Program-made: the position numbers and the translations under genes
From: Astrothelium macrocarpum
Taxonomy: Eukaryota > Ascomycota > Dothideomycetes > Trypetheliales > Trypetheliaceae
DNA length: 64,000 nucleotides
Direction: 5' to 3'
NCBI GenBank assembly: GCA_021030915.1
Contig: JAGEMR010000139.1
Coordinates: 1 to 64,000 of the forward strand
Notes under the pieces: model-generated
The model's input: only the letters and a program-made list of their open reading frames with translations
The model's database searches: none
Told to the model about the DNA's origin: nothing
Shown here: one piece after another, positions 57,799 to 64,000 of the stretch
Numbering within the stretch: position 1 is the first letter of the stretch
How the letters are laid out: each line of letters begins with the position of its first letter

Positions 57799-59794
57799 TT
57801 ACGCGGGCAATTTCCCCTTTTCGAGATCGTCCCGGTTGTTTGACTTGCGTTCATTATACAAGGAGAAAGCGTACCATAGCGCGAACGTCACTGCTGTTAG
57901 AGGGAAGGCGATTTCGACGAATCTTTCGAATGCAGGCAAAGAGAAGGTCTCCTTGGAAGGTCCATCTTCTGAAGGTATTAGCTCGAGAACTCCAGTACTC
58001 ATCAATGTCTACCTTACTTAGCCAACCACGCGTCGTTCGCACCAGGAGTAAACCTACCGCCGTGAATGTAGCAGGCAGGAAGAACAATGTCACTAGAGTG
58101 ATAATCCTCATTGACACAGTCTCTCGTTCAGTCTTTTCAGCAATGATGTGCATGTCCTTCGTCAATTCTTCCATTCTCTCGTTTGAGACCTGAGCTCTCA
58201 TCGCAAGATGAGTATTGGCCTCAGTATTCCAGAATTCCAATATACTATCCATCTAACACAATTTAGCTTTTTCAATATAGATCAGCATCAGCTATGCTCA
58301 CCTGAGCTCGACGAGATTCAATCATTTGAACTAGCGTATCTAGCCTGAGCTCTTGGATCTGGAGGTCATGTACAATGCTCTCGGCGTGATTGCTGAACTT
58401 CCCTACTTCTCCCTTGCATTGATCCTGGAAATCTATTGGACAGCTCACCCCATTCAGCACGGTCTGGTAATGGCCTTTTAACTCCTGGAGTATGCTTTCA
58501 TTCATTTTTAGAACTAGAATTGCTTCTTTAGCCTCGCCTTCAAGATATTGAAGTCGTTTTAGATCTTCCAAATTGAATTCCCTCTGAGACTTCCAACTTG
58601 ACAAGACAGCTGCGGAGCGACCAGCACGATTCTGAGACCGATTCTGTGCCGTTGAGAGATCTGTACCATGTCGAGATCCGAAGGACAGCATTCGTATCAT
58701 TCCTGCTGAAAAAGACGACCTCCTCGAGAGCGTACTCGTTGTCCCTTGGCGTGTAGGTGAAGCCACAAGCCCAGTGTCCTCAATCTGCTCGTCCAAAGCA
58801 TCTGGTGCCTGTTGAGTAGGACTTGAGAGTATCTTCCGAGTCTGCTTCTGAAGCCTTTCTTCGAGCCAGTCAATGTACCCACGCCAGTATTCTCTCGCCC
58901 ACTCACACACGATAATATGTACGCGCAAGGTCGTAGCTAAAGCTTGACTGGCTGAGCTGAAGTCCTGTAGCCCGGACCCATGCTGTTCATCAATCGCATT
59001 TCGCAGCCGCTGTATCATGGCAGTTCCGCCCTTCAAGAATATCCAATTTGTTTGACCAGTGATGATGTCGAAAGTGTTGCATACTGCGATTTGACGAAGA
59101 GACCACGGCGTTTCAGGATTCGCGCCAGAGGGTTCCACAGCCTTGAGACTATAACAGACTTGGAAGCCTCGCCCTGACCTGCCAAGCTCAGCATTTGCAT
59201 GAGCAGAGCCTGTTGGTTCGAGGTATATCTGATGACGAAATCCACTGTAGTGGAAGCCCTGGGGGTATTCCTGCTCGCCAAAAGAGAACACAAATTCGAG
59301 AAATGAGGGTATTACAGCATGCCAATTCAGGAGCGTCACAAACATGTCGCGAGTCACTCTTAGAGCGGCCCTAGAGTTGCGGGCATATACAAATCTAGCA
59401 GCAAGTCAGCTCGGAAGTGAGTGTTCATAAATCGGTCAGCTGTGCCGCGTACATGTATCTGCATTGCGGCTCGTCAAAGTCAAGCTCAGAAAGGCGCTGT
59501 AAATGCCCCCTAACGTCTTTGAGACTTCGTAACTTGAAGTTCTGGAAGCCTAACTCCTTGCGTGTTAGTGCACCGGCCGTTTGAATCTCCTTGTGAAGGA
59601 CGCTGACCTGCAACTGCAGGTGGCAATTCCGTGACGTGCACGTCGGCTTCATTGTCTGCAACAAAAAGCCTTGCCTCTTCTCTGCCTATCCACCTAGAAT
59701 AGTTCTGCTTCTCATACGTCAGAAGTTGGTGGGTAGCAAGATTCTGAGGATAATCAAGAGCCGACTCGATCAGTTTGGCAGCGGCATTGGCCAT
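57799..59794 (-). CDS. CorA-like membrane protein (fungal family)
   Basis: Five exons on the minus strand: 59794-59608, 59549-59453, 59394-58302, 58252-58058 and 58008-57799. All introns are GT-AG, 49-58 nt, and the product is 593 aa. Residues 1-330 are the fungal CorA-like cytosolic domain ('QCRYIFVYARNSRAALRVTR', 'QIAVCNTFDIITGQTNWIF'). A long helical region follows, with 'ERMEELTKDMHIIAEKTERE' just before the membrane. Two C-terminal transmembrane helices (RIITLVTLFFLPATFTATL and IAFPLTAVTFALWYAFSLY) complete the CorA layout. The Gly-Met-Asn selectivity motif of true Mg2+ channels is absent between the helices, so ion transport is doubtful. The second exon's acceptor (gagttag) is the only one that keeps the phase. 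Confidence 0.8.
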
Positions 59795-62700
59795 TGCAAT
59801 GGGTCCCAAATCTCAATTTTGGAAGTCTTGCTGCTACTTCATTGAACTTTCATGGGAATGAGAGGAATTATAAACATCTCTTGGATACTTCAAAGCCTCA
59901 CAAGGCAGATCAAGAATAGAGTGCCAATATTGTGGAGAGCCGCAAGCTGGCCAATGAGCTGACGATCTGAACTGCAGGGCACAACATCCTCTTGGGGCAT
60001 CCCGCTTCGATCGTGCTGTAATCTGTTCAAGTGGAGTATTTGCCGACTTTGCCATTGCGCCAGTGTCGGTCACACTATAGCTACGAGGAACAAGAGGCGG
60101 ACTTGGGCGTCACATTTGTCGAGGCAGAGGAAGTTAAGAGAGGGTCGATTGGATCAAACGGGTCGGCGTGCACCGCCACTTACAGCGATTTGCGGGTTCA
60201 GCTTCCGCCCTGAAAACTTCACAAACTTCTTATGCTGCGCCACAATCATTACCAACTTGCTCAAATTAAGGATCTCAAAATTCTATTGATATCGATGCAA
60301 CCAAAATTTCGGGCATTCCCATTTGATATCAAAAGCAAATTTCAAAACACTATGTAAGTGGACAAAAATGGATTGTTGTCCAGCATAAAAAGTTTGGGGA
60401 GTTTTCAGGATGGAAGCTGAACCCGCAAACCGCTGTAGGCGCTAGGGCAATGAATTACAGAAACAAGTAGCGCGTGTCATCACCCGTTTCTCGTCACTAG
60501 GGGTTGCAATAAGAAATGTCACCCGCGACCGGGAAATCGCCACATACTTTATGGAGGGGTCCTCAGTAATAAAAACCCAAAAAAATCTTAAGAGATATTC
60601 TTTGTTGAATTATTGACAGGCTCTAATAGTGTAGAATGGTATGAGGTCCTCTCTGTGAAGTCTGCGGCGATGATACGCATCGCGGTTGCGCGTGACATGC
60701 AACCGCTGGTGTCGTGTCAAAAATCTAATGGCGGCGTGTCATACTCTACTCGGGGGCACGTAGAATATGCCCAACGAAGCCAAGCGCCTCAGCGTCTGCC
60801 TATGCTCACCACTCAGCCATCCGATTTTGCGCACCGCACCCTTAAACTAGGCACCACTATTCATTCTTTCCTGCACTAGAGCAGATCCTCTCTTTGGTCT
60901 TGTCGTCTTTTATATAACTCTGCTCTTTGGATCTGTATCAATTGGTCTTAGCTTGACGATCTCTGACTTTGGAATTTTCTGGCAAAACGTACTACGCTCA
61001 ATTTCTTCCCTACCGGGACTGTGAACGTGTAATCATCTCCCGACTTCTACCGCATCGATCAGCTGAGAACAAAACCTGAAAAGTGAATCACGTTACAAAC
61101 CTTCAATTGAAAATCATAATCCCCATGAATCTCCCGTAGATAGGCAAGTATATCTTCCTTCAAGAGCTGGTAATGAGGATAAGTATCTGATTCCCCACCG
61201 GAAGACATTTCCACAGTCAGACGAGGCTGTGTAGGCAGACTCTATGCAATGCGAACTTTTCGAATATGCAGCGCAAACGCAAAATGCGCCTTTGTAGTTT
61301 TCTTCGGCCGCCAAGGAAAACAAGACTGATGAGCTGCCTCTGGCTGCGCTCCAAATGCCCGGGAATTTATGCTTGGCAGACACTGACCAGGCTTTTCTCT
61401 CATTCCTATATATCACTGACCAGTGCTTGAGCCTCATTGTCGACCTATTCCGTCGAGTTGCGGTCGAGTTGCGGCAAGGCTGCACGCCAGCGTGGCGGGC
61501 AACAAAGGCAATCGCCAATCATTGATGTTGGCGTCCCACGGGTAAGCACACCTACTTGTACCACCTTCTATTCCGGTGCTGTAGGCGCCCTCAGTGCCGC
61601 TCTTGATTCCGCCGACCTGATAAAGTGGATGAAGAAGAGTCGTGTCAGATATTTTTGAGCACTTTTTCGATGTCTCGCCCTGACTAGACATTCCCATCTG
61701 GGCCTTATGGACACCCTGGAAGAACACGCTCGAATCCGGTAGGCAACAAGGCAGATTCAAGAAATGCGCAAGAATGTGGGCAATAGAACCACCAGGCAAA
61801 TCATGGCAGCAACCCCCATTGAAGCTGCACATCTGATTTGAAAGCTACTGCCAGACCCAAATGTACACTCCCTCATAAGAGGCATCTAACTTATGCCATG
61901 GTCTGACAGCCGCCATAGGGCGATGGGTAATAAGATGCCTCATTAACGTGGTGGTGTAAAGAAGGCCCAAACCAGCCGGCAGCCGGCCATACACCACTCG
62001 CCAATCACTAAATTGACTTCTTTACAGGCAACAATTTTGAAGTTTTCCGCTTTGGATTGTGCTAATTTCCTGTAGAATAGGGAAATGAGAATGTCAAGTA
62101 CAATAAAGGTGCCTAAGTCGATTCCAACAGCAACATCTCGCTCGGGCATCAAGACTGCTCCGCAGTTAGCTTTTTCCCCATTTGCAAAAATATAATTCAG
62201 CAAACTCGACTACATCCTGAATGTCTTGTCTGAGCAGTCCCGTCATGGTGTCATTGACAAAGTTGCGAATCACGCAAAACCCCAATTCGCAAGCTGGCGT
62301 GTTCCCGACAAACCAACTCAATCGCACGCAACAGGAAGAATAATCCCGACAGATATTTCTCAATTACCTTCTCCTTATCCGCGCATGAACATTTTAGCAC
62401 TCTGGCGGGCGCGATCACAATTGAGTAACCTCCGGCTGCGAAGCCGACACCCCTAACTCCACTTCCCATTCACTATCCAGGAAATCCACAACACTAGATT
62501 TCGGCACGACGCCAAACGCACTCCCTTCAGTCCGTCTGCCACATAAACTCCTCTAATGCTCGTAGAAAGTTGGCATGAACTTGATCCCAGAAGTCGCTTG
62601 CGGGTCAGGCGACATCCGAACCAGTCCTCGCATACAGACCGAGAAACAGCATCTGTCTCCCTTACGACATGCTGGAAAGAACTTGCATAGGACGAGCGGA

Positions 62701-63888
62701 GGCTGAGTATTCGGGAGGGGTGCGCGTGTGCCGGCGTCCTGTCCACGCAGCTCATCGGCGGCTTTGGGGCGAGGTCTTGGATGAGGCCGGGGAGGTAGGG
62801 GCAATGGCGGCGTGTAAGGTGCTTTGACACCGAGGCTGCTAATTGTCGGGAAAGGCTGGTAAGTCTTGCCGTCGCTTGTCCCGTCCTTGTTGGTCTTTAG
62901 ATCAGGGACAAGCGTGCCGCTCGGGAGAAATCGAAGCCTTCAGCATTTCGATTCTGTCTCAAGTCTGACTGAATGCTATGCTGGTATGTCCTGCCATCTT
63001 GATGCGGCCTAATAATCCCAGTGCCCTCAGAATTCTCAGGATGCTGCCATGAGCGATGCAATGCCCATATAATTGCGCTTGTTGGGGGATTGACAGGCTA
63101 TTGAGGACGGGTCGGCTAAGGTGCGATAGTCTTGGGTGTAGTCATAGATAAATACAGAAATGAATAAGTACTCAGAACATCGATCTCGAGATTTAGCCAA
63201 TATCTATTACAGCATATGCAAGGCTCAAGCTGGGAATGGAGTGGATAGACTGTAGGTGATTCATAGGTAGGGTGGGTGATTCATAAGTGTTCTATCTGGT
63301 CCACAAGGCTTATTCAAACTCAATATTGACACTATACCCGGTGCCTTTTCACAGTGACGACTTGATTGTAAATCACAGCAAACTGATAGAGCAGCGAAAT
63401 CGCTGCCGTCCTTTGTAATCACAAGATGATAAATGAATCCTCAACGTCTCAATAGATTTAACAAGTATTTAAGCTTCGCACAATAGATTCTCCGTCGATT
63501 TTCATCCACATTCGCTATCAACACCCGACCGAACCTCCACATCCACAAGTTCAGGATGGATAAAGCTGAATTGGAAGCGTACTGGATCGACGGGAAGGTG
63601 GATCTGGAGTCGACAGGATAGAGAGCTTGAAACCACTGTGTAATCAGATGAAATCTGTCAAACAACTTGATTTCCACGGCATCTCCACAGTGATAGCGCT
63701 ATTTATGGGATATTTTGTAAATGGGACCTCCGCATACAACATCGACTTTACCATCCTCAATTCTCGAAGCAACCAACCGTTTCTTCTGATCCCGCGATAG
63801 TGCTCCTCTGTACCACATCAGGTATCTACCTTGCACTCCTGCCCAAAACAGCTTACAATTCGACACCTCGTTCTGCGGTTAAACCGCA
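59795..63888. other. 4.1-kb gene-free spacer with one MITE
   Basis: The longest spacer in the window. Apart from the MITE at 60494-60712, I see overlapping short frames on both strands (up to 134 codons near 61.1-61.8 kb and 125 codons at 62.5-62.8 kb) without domains or plausible splice partners. It may hold non-coding RNA or decayed sequence, but nothing can be supported. Confidence 0.55.
60494..60712. mobile_element. MITE-like inverted-repeat element, copy 2 (219 bp)
   Basis: Left end tcactaggggttgcaataag; the right end, inverted, reads acaccagcggttgcatgtca. Both match copy 1 (13462-13699), and the centre shares gaattattga and the block tatgaggtcctc. Differences from copy 1 are mainly C/T and G/A. 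The right arm lacks about six bases (the aagaaa part) present in the left arm. No coding capacity. Confidence 0.72.
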
Positions 63889-64000
63889 ATGACCCAAGCC
63901 CAGCCAGCTCGGGACTTTAACAGTCTCCCGAAGGAGATCAGAGATATGATCTGGGACGCTGCTATTCGAGACGACCGACCTGCTGCCCACTTCCTGTCTG
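63889..64000 (+). CDS. 2EXR-domain protein, 5' end (partial)
   Basis: ATG at 63889; 37 codons before the window ends. The start shows the 2EXR pattern common in filamentous fungi: 'RDFNSLPKEIRDMIWDAAIR' followed by D, R and a His-Phe pair (AAHFLS). These proteins are lineage-expanded and of unknown function, often compared with F-box proteins because of the 'LPxEIRxxIW' helix. The rest lies beyond the window. Confidence 0.7.
   Translation, partial: MTQAQPARDFNSLPKEIRDMIWDAAIRDDRPAAHFLS

Noticed and set aside
61434..61832. 132-codon minus-strand frame with several Cys
   Set aside because: No signal peptide, no domain, competing frames on both strands; length is within chance for this composition.
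61943..62203. Minus-strand frame containing GIDLGT, reminiscent of Hsp70 ATPases
   Set aside because: The following residues (FIVLDIL) do not continue the Hsp70 phosphate-1 motif and no other Hsp70 motif or splice partner is nearby.

Overview
The window is nuclear DNA of a filamentous ascomycete (Pezizomycotina). The evidence is the gene content: SSK1 and SHO1 of the HOG pathway, haspin, EMC1, a Rap/Krev-1-type Ras GTPase, a leucine-catabolic MCC-beta/isovaleryl-CoA dehydrogenase pair, and fungal-only families such as CorA-like and 2EXR proteins. Many short introns (45-87 nt, GT-AG) and long non-coding spacers agree with this. I could not fix the class from sequence alone. No plasmid, phage, CRISPR, rRNA or convincing tRNA gene was seen.

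Left part (1-18 kb): the 3' end of a GPI-type surface protein; SSK1 (response regulator, +); an F-box/SUKH-like protein (-); an alpha/beta hydrolase (-); haspin kinase (-); a Ser/Gly/Trp-rich GPI-anchored wall protein (-); a 2.7-kb spacer carrying a MITE; an atypical SDR lacking the YxxxK signature (+); and an AAAP-family amino-acid permease (-).

Centre (20-36 kb): a small unknown protein; the Rap/RSR1-like GTPase built from seven exons, one of only 10 nt (-); EMC1 (+); then MCCB (-) and IVD (+), diverging from a 187-bp shared promoter. They encode two consecutive-pathway enzymes of mitochondrial leucine breakdown. SHO1 (-) and a dynactin p24-like protein (-) follow. The two independent HOG-pathway inputs, SSK1 and SHO1, lie about 26 kb apart.

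Right part (36-64 kb) looks more accessory. It holds a large secreted protein with 15-residue repeats, an AVT-type vacuolar amino-acid transporter, a classical SDR, a polyQ/polyN protein with a STAND-type N-terminal domain, a membrane protein fused to a spermidine-synthase-like fold, a protein kinase fused to a von Willebrand A domain, a CorA-like membrane protein, a 4-kb gene-free spacer and the start of a 2EXR protein at the edge. Three diverged copies of one 219-238-bp inverted-repeat element (MITE) occur at 13.5, 44.4 and 60.5 kb. The 44.4-kb copy supplies the last codons and stop of the polyQ gene. Exon-intron structures were worked out by hand from splice sites and reading frame; all are phase-consistent but none was checked against transcripts.
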